Part shown: positions 46,701 to 57,459 of the stretch, piece after piece
Layout: the number at the start of each line of letters is the position of its first letter
Position numbering within the stretch: position 1 is the first letter of the stretch
NCBI GenBank assembly: GCA_038373885.1
Contig: JAWZYV010013027.1
Location: 434,001-498,000 of the forward strand
Direction of reading: 5' to 3'
Origin: Cheiracanthium punctorium
Lineage: Eukaryota; Arthropoda; Arachnida; Araneae; Cheiracanthiidae
Length of the DNA stretch: 64,000 nt
Program-made: the position numbers and the translations under genes
The notes under the pieces: generated by a model
The model's database searches: none
Seen by the model: the letters and a program-made list of their open reading frames with translations, nothing else
Told to the model about the DNA's origin: nothing

Positions 46701-47400
46701 AGTTTTAAAATTCAATTTATCGCTATGAAATAAGTTTTTTTCTATATTTAAAAAGAAGATACTATACAAAATACAAATAAGTTTTCCATTTCCCTAGTGT
46801 CACATTCTTCCCAAGCACATTTATGTTAATTTTATCAATTTACTTTTCGTTATCTGCAAACAGATGTTAATGTGAAAAAAAAATCCAATTATTTTACTTT
46901 TCGTTATCTACAAATAGATGGTAAGGTGAAAAACATGATTTTTTAAATAAATTTACTTTCTCAAATGTATGTTCAAAATCTTGATATGTTCAAAATCCTT
47001 ATATGTTCAATATCCTGTAATCGGCTGAGCTTCCAAACGGCTTTATAAGCAGAATGAATAAAAAGAATGGAAGAGCCATTCGCAAAATGCGACAAGTGCT
47101 AGGCAAGAGAAGACCTATTAAGAAGTCACGGTGAGACGATAATTGAAGAGAGCACAAGATCTTATCTTTATAAATTTGAAAACGTTATTAAAATCCGAAT
47201 AATTCGGGTCAATAGAAGATCTGGTAAGTTTCTCTTTAGTAACATATCTCTGACGTTCTTTGAGCCTAAACTTGAGAGCTTTCATGGTCTAATGAGTGTA
47301 GTATAAATCCCATTGAGAATAAGCATCCCAACGGTTCTCATTAAAAAATTGAGAAAAGAGAATTAAAGTTTATTGTTAGGTTATATTAAACTTTAAATAA
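46701..47400. other. AT-rich non-coding DNA
   Basis: Contains a short duplicated motif (TTTACTTTTCGTTATCTRCAAA + YAGATG near 46843 and 46895). No gene is supported. Confidence 0.4.

Positions 47401-47403
<3 letters not shown>

Positions 47404-47474
<71 letters not shown>
47404..47474 (+). repeat. Compound microsatellite (TA)n-(GA)n
   Basis: About 14 TA units directly followed by about 20 GA units with one AA interruption. Likely to vary in length. Confidence 0.95.
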
Positions 47475-47476
<2 letters not shown>

Positions 47477-47630
47477 ATTTTAAGGAAAGCCTTTACATTT
47501 AATAAAATAGGCTTGCCATCCATTAATAAGAAACACCGTGAAATAGCGTCAAACAAAAATGATCAAAAGTCATCCCTACTTCCTCTGCGTGAGAAAGTGG
47601 ACTCGGGGAATGAATAAACCGTAACTCATA

Positions 47631-48327
47631 CAGAGTGTCCCAAAAAGTTGGTGAAGAGATCTAAACCTAATGAAAACATGGTGTAAAATGAAAACATGTC
47701 GAAAATAAGTCTCCGTTAAGAAAAAATCCCTCGCGTTAATTTTCAAAAAGTTGCAATTTTTTTTGTATACGATCCCCGTAAGATACAATTTTCAATTAGT
47801 AAAATATGCCCCATAACATCACGAGGTGGCATTCAAAATTTGAGAACTATACCTTAAAAAGTGTCAGAGATAGGAAGATAAATAAAACGCTGAGTTAAAC
47901 CACTTTTCAGTGGCTCTCAAAGGGAGAAAATCACGTCAAATGATCGCATTTCAGGGGTCGTACTGAAAATACGAAAGAAAATATTTTTTTTTTCCACTCT
48001 AGTAATAAAAGTTTGCATTTGAAATCATGTATAGTCCCCGATCACATATTTTTAAAGATATCTGTGCGACATTGTATGATGCAAAAGCTAAATTTAGTAC
48101 ATCACCTCATCAGTGCATGGGGCACATTTTACTTATTGGGAATGTTTTTGTACGGGAGTCGTATACAAATTAAAAAAGTGTAATCTTTTGTAAATGAACA
48201 AGGGGAATTTCTTCTTCGCGGAGTCTTATTTCCGACTTTACTTTGAACATTTTTTCCATTTATACTGTCCATTTATCTCTGATAGATGAAGAATTAAAGC
48301 CCGTTAAAGCCTTTTTGGAGCATCCTG
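47631..48327. mobile_element. TA-target TIR element with CAGRGTGTCC ends (697 bp)
   Basis: Starts CAGAGTGTCCCAAAAAG and ends CTTTTTGGAGCATCCTG, flanked by TA (47629-47630, 48328-48329). A CAGGGTGTCCC-type end with TA flanks is typical of mariner-group MITEs. The interior halves are themselves inverted copies of one another (ACGAGGTGGCATTC against CACCTCATCAGTGC; AGTCTCCGTTAAGAAAAA against TTCTTCGCGGAGTCT), so it is a long-arm palindromic element. Half copies lie at 10540-10812 and 48739-49010. Confidence 0.8.
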
Positions 48328-48738
48328 TATATTATCCCGCTGAGTTTTTTGTTGCGTTTTTGAACCAAAAGCAATATGCTGAGATTTAAAGTTAATAGCA
48401 TAGGTTAGACGCCAAGTATTTTGTTTTCAAGTGATGTTCTAAACAGAATAAGAAAAATTAGGCAGACAAATATTTTTGTTACCTTCTTAACAGATTACAC
48501 TGCATAAAAATCGTAAAAACATCATATTTGGGATACTTTTAGAAATTTAATATGTCGCATTGTTTTTGGAACCGTTTTTGATTTTCAGAACTTGTAAGCA
48601 AGATAGAGTATTCAAGTTTTAATTTTCCCCGATTTCAAAGGGAATAAAGAGCTTTCCGTATAGGCAGTTAAAGTGATTTTTTCCCCTGCATTATTTTGTA
48701 ATAACTTTAAAAGATGCGTATTGGTGCATATAACTACA

Positions 48739-49010
48739 CAGGGTGTCTCAAAAAGGTGTCAACGCGCTTTAATTCTATTACAGATAAGTGGGCAATGTAA
48801 ATTGAAAAAATGTTCAAAATAGGTAGGAAAAATAGACTAAGTTAAGAAAAAATTCTCGTTAATTTTCAATAAGTTACACTTTTTAAACTTGCATATGACT
48901 TTCTTACAAAAAATTCCCAATTATTAAAATGTGTCCCATACACTAATGAGGTGATGTACAAGATTTCAGCCTTTCATCATAAAACGTCTCAGAGATATAA
49001 AATAAATGAA
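48739..49010 (+). mobile_element. Half copy of the CAGGGTGTC element
   Basis: Begins CAGGGTGTCTCAAAAAGGTG and matches the left half of 47631-48327 and the inverse of 10540-10812 (AGTTAAGAAAAAATTCTCGT, CACTAATGAGGTGATGTAC). No right end is seen. Confidence 0.7.
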
Positions 49011-49930
49011 AACTTTGTGAAATGTGTGAGTAAATGTTTTTTATTTAATGCATTTATTTAAACCACATTTCGGGACTTACGGTGTAATTGTTTTTGGAAT
49101 AATTTAAGAGAAAAGTATCATGCAATCTCTCAAGGTATTCGAATACCGTTCTATCCCGATTTCAGAACTAACTTATCGCTCTTAAAAAAAGAAGAAGAAG
49201 AAAAAGCGTATTATTCAATATAAAAATCGAAAATGATAATCGATTTGCATTCCAAAACTTTTTGAGAATTTACATACAATTTCCTGTAAATAGCTTATTA
49301 CCAGTTTGTGTGAGCAGTAACTTTACTGAAATTGAAAACATTTGGCAAAATGTTTTATTTAGTTGAAGACAAACACTCAACTGCAATAATGCCTTCGTAT
49401 GGTAATTGTACGAATCATTTCTAATAAAAGTTTGAATCTATAGAATAATAAATTTTAAAATATTATATAAGATTCTAATAAAATCGGATGTACATCCTAA
49501 AGACACCAAATCTTCCTTCGGTCAGTAGAAAAACATTTACCAACCCGCACACAAAGTAGAAAATCAAGTTTAAGTGACTGGGTAAATGTTTTTCTACTAA
49601 CAAATAAAAGGCTTTGTACTTTGAAAAGAACGTTCAGTTATTATTATTGAAGTTTTGAACAAAATTATTTCTAAACAGATTAAATACAGTTTGTCCATCG
49701 TCTGTGATAAAATTACTTAACATTATTCTTGCTCTGATACATTATACATTTACCAGAGTACTAATTGTAGGTACTCTTTCTAGTACTGATCACAAGAAAA
49801 TCAACTTCAAATTACTCCCTCAGAACGACATTCCGGTAACACATGTGCAAAGATAACGTAAGGCTTTTGCACCAGTTTGTTTTTATGTGTTAATAAGAAA
49901 TGAATATTTCCATTATTCTGTCTTGGATCA
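49011..49930. other. AT-rich non-coding DNA
   Basis: No supported gene. There is a short AAG/GAA-rich stretch at 49188-49206. Confidence 0.45.
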
Positions 49931-49934
49931 TATC

Positions 49935-50395
49935 ACCAGAACTTGACTAAATGAATATGGGACTACCTCAACGTCACATCCTTTCCATTAAAAAAGAATT
50001 ATCTAAATAAATCCACGTGGTAAAAAATTATGGTTGAACAAACATGGAAAAAGTCTGTTAAAAATCGCTAATTAATATTTCCATTGAATAAAGTAGGATT
50101 TGGTATTTTCTCTACAAACATAGAAGATATCGCCAAGCTGGATTCACTTTTGAGCACTTATATTTTCGCACCGAAATTATCGTTAAAAATCGTTAAAAAT
50201 GGTAATCCGGCTGCTTTTGGTATACCTCCCCCACCATGGCTTTGGCATTCCTTTAAGCAATGGTTAAAAAATATGATTTTCTAAATGGTAATACCATCAG
50301 AATTTGACTAAATTAATTCGGGACCACTCCTAAGTTAGCCCCTTCCCAACAAAAAAGAATCGTCGAAATAGGTCCACGTGATAAAAAAAACATCA
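49935..50395 (+). repeat. Diverged direct duplication, ~358-bp offset
   Basis: The segment with AGAACTTGACTAAATGAATA..GGGACTAC and AAAAAGAATTATCTAAATAA + ATCCACGTGGTAAAAAA (49935-50025) recurs at 50293-50385 with scattered changes. The short frame between them has no recognised motif. Confidence 0.6.
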
Positions 50396-50509
50396 CTAAG
50401 CACTCATTTAAATAAATATTCCGGCGAATTTAAAACCTTCTCTTTTTTTAGGTCAGTTAATAATGTGCTACATCCAGCATTTCCTATGTACATTACACAT
50501 ATTGTAATG

Positions 50510-50536
50510 TGTCTGCCTCCACATTGTGTGGAGGCA
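50510..50536. other. Perfect 12-bp stem hairpin
   Basis: TCTGCCTCCACA-TTG-TGTGGAGGCAGA, immediately 5' of the reverse-transcriptase fragment. It could be an inversion footprint at the 5' junction of that fragment or an element end. Function unknown. Confidence 0.8.
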
Positions 50537-50539
50537 GAA

Positions 50540-51410
50540 ATTGATCACTAGACTGCATTATGTTTTCAATATCAAGGGCAGGGCCATTCCTTGGATTTCA
50601 GATTTTCTACAGAATAGATCTATAAGAGTTATATACAAAAATACTCTGTCTGACCATTTCGGGCTGGGACATGGACTCCCCCAGGGATCAGTTCTAAGCC
50701 CGGTCTTGTTCTCCTTGTATTAGGTGTACCGGAAAAAAATGTCGTCTTGCTTTACATAAAATTCAAACAAATGAATTTTCATCAATTATTGAATTAACAA
50801 ACAAGCTATGCCTAAGCACAGGACTCATGATTTCAAAGCGAGAATTCAATAGATAATTTTTTTTTTCCCTCTCAGAGAAAAATGGCCACCCTCCCCCTTT
50901 TTTATATCTACCCTCCTTGGAGTATTCTATTCGAAATGTTCTGAAATCTATTTTTAGGTATTCGTGAGCATTGTATTTTAAGGCAAGAATTTTATGGTTA
51001 TCTCTTTTCTTCTTTGAGATCACACAGGATATCTGAAAAGAACGTTTTGGCCCCTTATCCCCCATGAGTTACAAATTTTGGAAAATGCTCTGTTTTCTAG
51101 CGCCTATGTTATAAAACTCACGTACCGAACAAATTTCGTATTATAAGCTTCTGTAGTTTTGGCTAGGCAAAATATTGACATACGAAAAAACGACAATACT
51201 TTCCGGTACACCTAATATATTACAGGACTTGGGGAAGTAAGAAATGAATACAGCAGTGTGGGGCTTTTTGCCGATGATGTCATTCTTGGTCTTCTGATTC
51301 TGACACAGGGAAAATAGAGTCTTGCCTTGACTCTGCTCTACTTGGGATTCATAACTTTGCTGAAGCACTTAATTATGTGTGGGACCGAATAATAATGCTT
51401 TGACACTTTT
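50540..51410 (+). pseudogene. Non-LTR (Jockey-like) reverse transcriptase fragment, split by a mariner MITE
   Basis: The first part (50540-50719) encodes WISDFLQNRSIRVIYKN and HGLPQGSVLSPVLFSLY (RT motif with PQGSVLSP). After the MITE the frame continues at 51218, reaching LFADDVILG (51264-51290), the catalytic FADD box. A frameshift near 51295 follows, then IESCLDSALLGIHNFAEALN to about 51400. Only the central RT is present: no endonuclease and no 3' end. It is a different family from the Jockey element at 52249, judging by the residues around the FADD box. Confidence 0.82.
50720..51215. mobile_element. mariner-type MITE (496 bp)
   Basis: Ends TTAGGTGTACCGGAAA / TTTCCGGTACACCTAA, flanked by TA (50718-50719 and 51216-51217). 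Inverted similarity continues to about 27 bp (…TGTCGT). TTAGGTGTACCGGAAA is a mariner-like terminus. No transposase frame is seen. Removing it with one TA leaves the RT frame of the host fragment continuous. Confidence 0.88.
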
Positions 51411-51875
51411 TCCCTCCCTCAGTTAACGGATTTGTTCAATCAATTTTACAGGTTGTGAAGCTAACACTAGTAAATGTTAATACATATATATTCTTTCTTC
51501 TGCCATCAGGGGCTACCCTAGGTCCGGACAAACCGGATTCTCTACTACTCACTACCGAGGTAACCGGAGGAAAACCAGTGAAGTTTGACTATTTGGTTCT
51601 GTTCATGCCGATTTTCACCGGAATCAGGGTCTCACCGGATAAACCACTGACCGAAACAAGAGGCGACTACTGTACTAACAGTAAAATTTGATGTCTCGTG
51701 CAACTTTCTGAAAAAAATTCATAAGCACATAAGTCACCTTCAAAGAATGGACCGAGGAGGGGAATGCTGCAGTAATTTCTTATGATCAGCATTTTTCCGT
51801 GGGTGTTCCGTAATTTTTATAGGCTCGATGGTCACTCATAACAGTTCGCGGTACAACTTGTAAAGAGACATTCTA
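51411..51875. other. Non-coding DNA between elements
   Basis: No recognised gene. The 78-codon frame at 51455-51691 contains no family motif known to me. Confidence 0.35.
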
Positions 51876-52359
51876 TACAGGGTGTGCCACAATTCCCAGA
51901 TGGGGTTTGGAAGGCTTATAAATATATATATATATATATATATATTACTAATACAGCAACAAGGCTGACTTATGGAGAACGAAATGTTACAAGTTTTATT
52001 TCACAAAAGTCCAATAAGTGAACCTTTCGTGACAGAGGACGGATTGATGCAATTTTTGTTGGGGTGTGGGAGTAGGGGGGGGGGCATTTAGTTTTTGCCG
52101 GTGGGGGTCCGGTTTAGTTAGAGGATTGACATATACATCCATTTTATGAAAGTAAATTAAGTAAGAAAATTAAGACCAACAGACCAGAAAACCAGAAATT
52201 AAGTAAAATAGGTTCTTTTACATTAATTTCTGTTTTCTCAATTAGAGCCGTAATTATCGGGGATGTCCAAAAAAATCCTGCAAAACAGAAATAAAACACC
52301 CAGGGCGCACTTAGCGAAATCAAAAACCAAACAAAAACGTTCAAACAAAACATACTAAA

Positions 52360-52850
52360 TAACCTACAAACATTTATGCCTGCCCCCCACCCCTAAAGTG
52401 TCAGCGTGGGGAGAAAACCACCATTAACCAAACCCCAGGAAGAAGATCACTGCTACGCTCTACAAAAACCTGGCAAGTACATCCAGCAATAATAACGTAG
52501 AACCTCCACCTACTACTCAAATCATATCCGCCGATGAATTCAGTGAGTTGTCGGAGGACGAAGAACCTTCTACAAAAACCCGTACACAAACCTAACAAAC
52601 CTAAAAAAGCGACCTTGGAAAACACCAAAGAGAAGCTAAAAAAACAGCTTCCAGAAAAAACCGCAACCGAAACACAACGAAAGCTCCTGAAAACGCACAC
52701 ATACTTTACAAACTTTATGGATATCACGAAATCTATCAAAGAGATATCTAAGATCATAGACATAACTAAAATCGTTTAACTACTTTAAAAGAGCTTTCTT
52801 CTAAAATTACCAAAACATACTGAGCCCATTGAACAAACTTTGTATTATTA
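52360..52850 (+). pseudogene. Jockey ORF1 (gag-like) remnant
   Basis: Readable in pieces: PPPTTQIISADEFSELSEDE (near 52511), then across a frameshift a Lys-rich region KKATLENTKEKLKKQLPEKT and KLLKTHTYFTNFMDITK. ORF1 proteins of this clade bind the element RNA. No zinc knuckles (CCHC) are visible, so the domain has been deleted or was lost. Assignment is mainly by position and character. Confidence 0.6.
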
Positions 52851-52899
52851 TGGAGCTCACTCAAAAGTACTTTATCCAATCTATCAATGGCTAGCACAA

Positions 52900-53580
52900 C
52901 CAAAAAACTTCTTGCGCGTTCTATACTGGAACGCAATTAGTCTTCACCAAAAAAATTAGTGAGTTAAGAAACTTCTTATCGTACGGTGAGTACGATGTTA
53001 TTTTTATTGCAAGAAAACCAAACTAAAAAAAACACATAAGGTATAACATCCCTAATTACATACTGTAACAGAAAACGACCGCCAGTGTAGTCGTACAAAT
53101 GGTGGGCACTGCCATCTACGTAAAAAAATGACATACCACACTATCCAGTAACTGACTTAACTCACGAAAATACTGGAAGCAAACTCCATAATTATTACTG
53201 GTGACCCTCAAAAAACACATAATGCTGACATCTGCATACGTCAGGCACGGACATCCTTTCCCGACTAAAGACATTCACAACATATTCAATTACTGCGAAG
53301 CAAATGTTTATAGCTGGTGACTTTAAACGGTCCACCATTTCGCATGGGGACTCCCAAATACAACTTCCCCTTCGGCACATCCCTACTAAAATTCATGATC
53401 AATAACAACATACGTATGGCTGTTTCCACCCCTTCCTACTCATTACGCCCACTAACGGATCATCGTCCCATAATAAAACCTTGCTATATACAAAAAACAT
53501 GAATCAAACAATCCAAAGCTCTGTGCTACAGCGGTTTTGACTCCGATCATCTCCCAGTGCAATTTGACATTAACTTAAAC
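52900..53580 (+). pseudogene. Jockey ORF2 endonuclease domain, decayed
   Basis: Begins LRVLYWNAISLHQK (near 52911), the N-terminal motif of non-LTR endonucleases, followed by ELRNFLSYGEYDVIFIA. After several stops and frameshifts, the C-terminal SDHLPVQFDI motif (near 53546-53575) matches the conserved SDHxP histidine box. The enzyme would nick target DNA for priming. Numerous stops show it is dead. Confidence 0.78.
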
Positions 53581-54356
53581 ATTGCTCGGCATCCTCAGAA
53601 TGTTCACTTAAAAAACAAACTGGATAGACTACACGAACCGACTGCTAAGCGCACCTATTTTTCCTTCCTGACATCCCACAATACTGAAGACATTGAACGC
53701 GAGACTACTCGCATCACGGATATAATAAACGTCCCGCTTTCTACAATTCATCTGAAACCGGTAAAAAAAACAACGGAGCTATCAAAACTCCCTCCTAACA
53801 TTAAAGAAAAAAATTAGGCAGCGTAATACTGCCAGGAAATTATACCAACGCACTCGTAGTCCCATAGACAGGCAAAAAATATCACAAAAATAAGAGCTGA
53901 AAACTAGAGTACTACTACGAGCCCATTCAAATGAAAACTGGGAAAAATTTTTATCACTAGCCTTAACCCCGAAGACAGTTTCAGTGTGGAAGGCACTGAA
54001 AAAAACTAAAAAAACCAAAAAATCGCATATCCCTCCCCTCAAAGAAGGCAGCAGTTTACGCCTTAACCGACTACGATAAAGCAAATACACTGGCTAGAAA
54101 CATATGAAAAAGCAATTTAGCCTCCACGAAAAACATTGCAGTGGACCCCAACTACGGATTACCATATAAAGGAGACTGTCGATAATTTTCCTTCGCACTC
54201 CTTGCACAACTGAAAATCTCCCCCCACAAAATCGACGGAGCTGGTTATGATAATTAAAAAAACTGTTTAATTAAAAAAATGTCCAGGCAGCGACAAAATT
54301 AGTAACGTCCATGCTAAGAAATATGCCTGCACGTACCCTCATTTTTCCTGACCTCG
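53581..54356 (+). pseudogene. Jockey ORF2 linker between endonuclease and RT, decayed
   Basis: A partly open frame (53557-53817) holds PTAKRTYFSFLTSHNTEDIE and LSTIHLKPVKKTTELSKLPP, and later pieces include LWKALKKTKK-type and CPGSDKIS-like segments just upstream of the RT. The order matches the usual linker and the PG.D.I motif that precedes RT. Stops and frameshifts are frequent. Confidence 0.65.
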
Positions 54357-55643
54357 TTGATTAACCACATACTCAAATTAAAATACTTCCCAAAAGCCTG
54401 GAAAACATCAATCGTCTGTCCTATACCCAAGCCAAATCAAAGCAGCACCTCACCTAGCTCGTACAGACCGATTAGTTTATTAAGCGCCTTAAGTAAATTA
54501 GCGGAGAGAGTCATACTCCATCGCATTCAAGAACACCTTACTCGAAACAACATTATTATTCCCGAACAATTTGGATTTAGAGAACAACACAGTACGACTC
54601 ACCAACTCCTTAGAGTCACAGAACATATCGCTGAAGCAATGAAAGAAAAAGAGGAAGTCGGTATTCTCCTCCTAGACATATCAAAAGCGTTTGACAAAGT
54701 ATACCATATAGGCCTCATGTACAAGCTCATACAAATCGGCATGCCAGACTCTCTAATTCACTTAATTCATAATTACCTTTCTGACCGTACATTTATGGTT
54801 CGTGTAAACAATACTCATTCTAACCGCACTCCTATGAATAGTGGTGTTCCCCAAGGATCAATCCTGGGACCTACACTGTTTAATTTGTACGTCAACGATA
54901 TCCCTAGAAATCCGTACACCATACTTGCTCTGTTCGCCGACGATACGGCGATTATTTGCAGAGCTCACCACCTCACAATACTCTCAAGATGCATTCAAGC
55001 ACATATTGACGCTCTCGAAACCTGGCTCGATACCTGGAAAATTAAACTAAACTCCGACAAATGCCAAGCAATTCACTTCTCAAGAAAACATAACCCTCCC
55101 CGCATATACGTAAACAACAATGTCGTCCCATGGAGTAACACTGCCACTTATCTGGGAATTACATTGGACAGGTCACTCACATGGAAACCACACATTACTA
55201 CAATTAGAAACCGCATGGCGGCTGCCGCCAAAAAGATTGCTCCTATACTTTATTCTAAAAAACTCAGCAAGCAAAACAAAACGCTCATTTACAAAACAAT
55301 GATCAGGCCTATCGCTACTTACGCAGCCCCCGTCCGGGCTTTTGCAGCTAAATCGCACATGAAATCCCTGCAAGCTAAACAAAGTGCAATACTTAGAAAA
55401 ATCCGTAAAGGAAACCACTTCCTAAGAAACACTACGATTCAAAATGACCTCGCCATTGAGCCGATTAAGCACACAATCCACAGACTTGCCGTCAACTTTT
55501 ACGATAATATATCTAGTATCAATAACGACATTCTTGCCGAATTTCCGGATTACGACTTTCGTGATCCATCTAACAGCAAAAGACCGAAGGCGGTTCTCGC
55601 CAAATGCTCTCCATATCTTGACATATTTGATCCTCCACAATAA
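54357..55643 (+). CDS. Jockey ORF2 reverse transcriptase and C-terminal region (longest open frame)
   Basis: 428 codons without interruption. RT motifs appear in order: YRPISLLSALSKLAERVI (about residues 36-53), EQFGFREQHST (70-80), LLLDISKAFDKV (103-114, first catalytic Asp), NSGVPQGSILGPTLFNLYVND (161-181), LFADDTAI (192-199, catalytic FADD), and a thumb with NSDKCQAIHFS and ATYLGITLDRSLTWKPHI. The C-terminal part ends ...YLDIFDPPQ. This matches the Jockey clade over its whole length. The first codon shown is only the first after a stop; the domain is really the continuation of ORF2 from upstream. The copy is not expected to be active because the endonuclease is broken, but this domain alone looks intact. 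Confidence 0.92.
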   Translation: MINHILKLKYFPKAWKTSIVCPIPKPNQSSTSPSSYRPISLLSALSKLAERVILHRIQEHLTRNNIIIPEQFGFREQHSTTHQLLRVTEHIAEAMKEKEEVGILLLDISKAFDKVYHIGLMYKLIQIGMPDSLIHLIHNYLSDRTFMVRVNNTHSNRTPMNSGVPQGSILGPTLFNLYVNDIPRNPYTILALFADDTAIICRAHHLTILSRCIQAHIDALETWLDTWKIKLNSDKCQAIHFSRKHNPPRIYVNNNVVPWSNTATYLGITLDRSLTWKPHITTIRNRMAAAAKKIAPILYSKKLSKQNKTLIYKTMIRPIATYAAPVRAFAAKSHMKSLQAKQSAILRKIRKGNHFLRNTTIQNDLAIEPIKHTIHRLAVNFYDNISSINNDILAEFPDYDFRDPSNSKRPKAVLAKCSPYLDIFDPPQ

Positions 55644-55893
55644 CGTACTTCATACTGCGGCTTTTAAAATTAAATTAAATTAAAAATAAAAAACCCTTTC
55701 CCTACTAACATCCTATTGGCCGGACTGTTCATGCAGATCACTTCTTACTGTACTTGACTGATATTCATCTCACCCCGTCCTGTTTGGGGACTCATTACAA
55801 GACTGAAAATACCCGACTGAAAGATCTTACATACTGGAGTTAAAGGCCTAGTGCAAAGGGCACTCCTACAAGAACCTATCATCAGTCAGTCAG
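55644..55893 (+). other. Jockey 3'UTR and tail
   Basis: Non-coding, A-rich after the stop (TTAAATTAAATTAAAAAT), then G/C-balanced, ending ATCAGTCAGTCAG. A short tandem tail in place of poly(A) is common in this clade. Confidence 0.7.
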
Positions 55894-55919
55894 TCAATTA
55901 GAGCGGTAGACCTTCCTCC

Positions 55920-56330
55920 CACCCTCCCCCTATAATCCGCCCTTGTTTCGTGATGCGTCAGATATCAAGTGGAAAGTCAAATTCTTCCCACACTCACACG
56001 CTGGTTTTAATATGGTGGCAAATGCAGTTGTGATCCTTTGGCGTAAATTTTCTCTTTGGTACGGACACACGATCTTTTATGGAACCCCATACAAAAAATC
56101 ACCTGGAATTAGGTCCGGAGAGGGAGGTGGCCACGGAAGAAGGCGATTGTCGTCGGCAGGCCCTCGTCTAATCCAACGACGAGGAAGCCCGTTATTTGTG
56201 AAACGAAACTCGCAATGTTTCTGTCTTGGAGAAGACTTTACTGAGGAAAGAAACATTACAAGTTTTGTCTTTTTTGGAGAACAAACTAACTGCCCTCCCC
56301 ACCCCCGACAAAATTGCATTAATCCATCGC
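55920..56330 (-). pseudogene. mariner transposase, C-terminal remnant
   Basis: Minus-strand frame with NNGLPRRWIRRG, then WPPPSPDLIPGDFLYG (canonical WPPRSPDLTPCDFFLWG, containing the third catalytic Asp). After a frameshift come HKRSCVRTKEKIYAK and finally VWEEFDFPLDI plus RITKQGRII near the C-terminus (55925-55990). Stops and frameshifts make it dead. The N-terminal DNA-binding domain and the first two catalytic residues are not seen, so the element was internally deleted before or after the Jockey insertion. Confidence 0.8.
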
Positions 56331-56436
56331 TGTCATGAAAGTTTACATATTGGACTATTGTGAAATATAACTTGAACCTTTCTTTCTCCAATAAAGTCAA
56401 CTTTGTTACTGTATTGTTAATATATATATATATATA

Positions 56437-57215
56437 CAGAGTGGCCATAATTAAACTGCAAGTGTTCAAGGGATGCTGGGGAGAAAACTACCGAGAATAT
56501 TCCAGTGAAATTTGGTATCTACACGTTTCAGAACATGCGCAAGTCAAATATGCAAAAAAAATCGTCATTTTCACCCGATAGATGGCGCTGTACCGTATTT
56601 CAAAGCTCACCGGTGGCATATAAAACCTCCAAAACCGATAGACAGAGCATAGTGACATTCTAAGAGGCATATAAACAACATAAAACATCATTTACAGTTT
56701 ATCAAAATTCCATACAACTCGCTTCAGTAATTAATTTTTTACAGTAACATGTAATCAAAAATTAACGTAAATTAAGATAACGAATTAAACAATTCCTAAA
56801 GACGCTTTGGAAAACAATTAAACCATTATTTATTCTCATTGACACTCATTGGACCTCTTCTTAATTGTTTCATACGCCGGTATTCTTTCAGAGTAGCTGA
56901 ATAATTGCTACCATTCTGATAGAATATCTTCACTAACAATGCTCGTCCCTTCTTATTCAGAGTCATGATTGACTATTACTCAATGTGGCCTTGTTTTTAC
57001 ACTGTTCGATGGGCTTAAAATTTGCATATATGACGTCCATAAGCATTGAAACACGATATAGCGCCAACTATCGGGTGAAAATGGCGATTTTTTTTATTGC
57101 ATATTTGACTTGCGCATGTTCTGAAACGTGTAGATACCAAGTTTCACTGGGATATTCCTGGTAGTTTTCTCTCCAGCACCCCTTGAACACTTGCAGTTTA
57201 ATTATGGCCACCCTG
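56437..57215. mobile_element. Long-TIR mariner-type MITE (779 bp)
   Basis: Terminal arms of about 150 bp are inverted copies: CAGAGTGGCCATAATTAAAC at the left, and the complement of CAGGGTGGCCATAATTAAAC at the right. TA lies at 56435-56436 and 57216-57217, although the left flank is a TATATA run. The central 470 bp has no coding frame. Confidence 0.85.
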
Positions 57216-57459
57216 TATATATTATTTATAAGCCTTCTGTCGCGCTCCAGAATGACGTTATATAGATCAAATTATAATTTTGTATTATTTTCATGGCAAC
57301 ATGATCATTGTAACAAAGTTTTCTTGAAAATAAACACAGAGTTGTTCTACGCTACGTCTTGTGTGTGTTGTATATGATTATCAGGAATTATTATACGTTT
57401 TATATACGGCAGCATGCAATACTTTCCAAACCCGTGAGAGAGTTGTGACACACCCTGTA

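Larger units (their letters stand above)
52249..55893 (+). mobile_element. Jockey-type non-LTR retrotransposon, near full length
   Basis: Bounded by an 11-bp target duplication TCAATTAGAGC (52238-52248 and 55894-55904) and a CAGT-repeat 3' tail just before the right copy. The order is: ORF1 remnant, apurinic-like endonuclease, reverse transcriptase, C-terminal region, and a 3'UTR of about 250 bp. It is a copy-and-paste element whose RT primes on nicked target DNA. ORF1 and the endonuclease are riddled with stops, while the RT is open. Confidence 0.85.
51878..57457 (-). mobile_element. mariner relic split by a Jockey element and a MITE (composite)
   Basis: Left end CAGGGTGTGCCACAATTCCC (51878) and right end complementary to CAGGGTGTGTCACAACTC (57457), both next to TA. 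Subterminal parts (51878-52085 and about 56285-56436 plus 57218-57457) are inverted copies, for example AACGAAATGTTACAAG + TTTTATTT against its complement near 56240-56270. A transposase tail lies between. Subtracting the Jockey insertion (52249-55893) and the MITE (56437-57215) leaves about 1.1 kb, close to the usual 1.3 kb of mariner elements. That supports one original element rather than two independent ones. Confidence 0.6.

Noticed and set aside
55173..55640. Minus-strand frames opposite the Jockey RT
   Set aside because: They are shadows of the plus-strand RT, which carries all the motifs.
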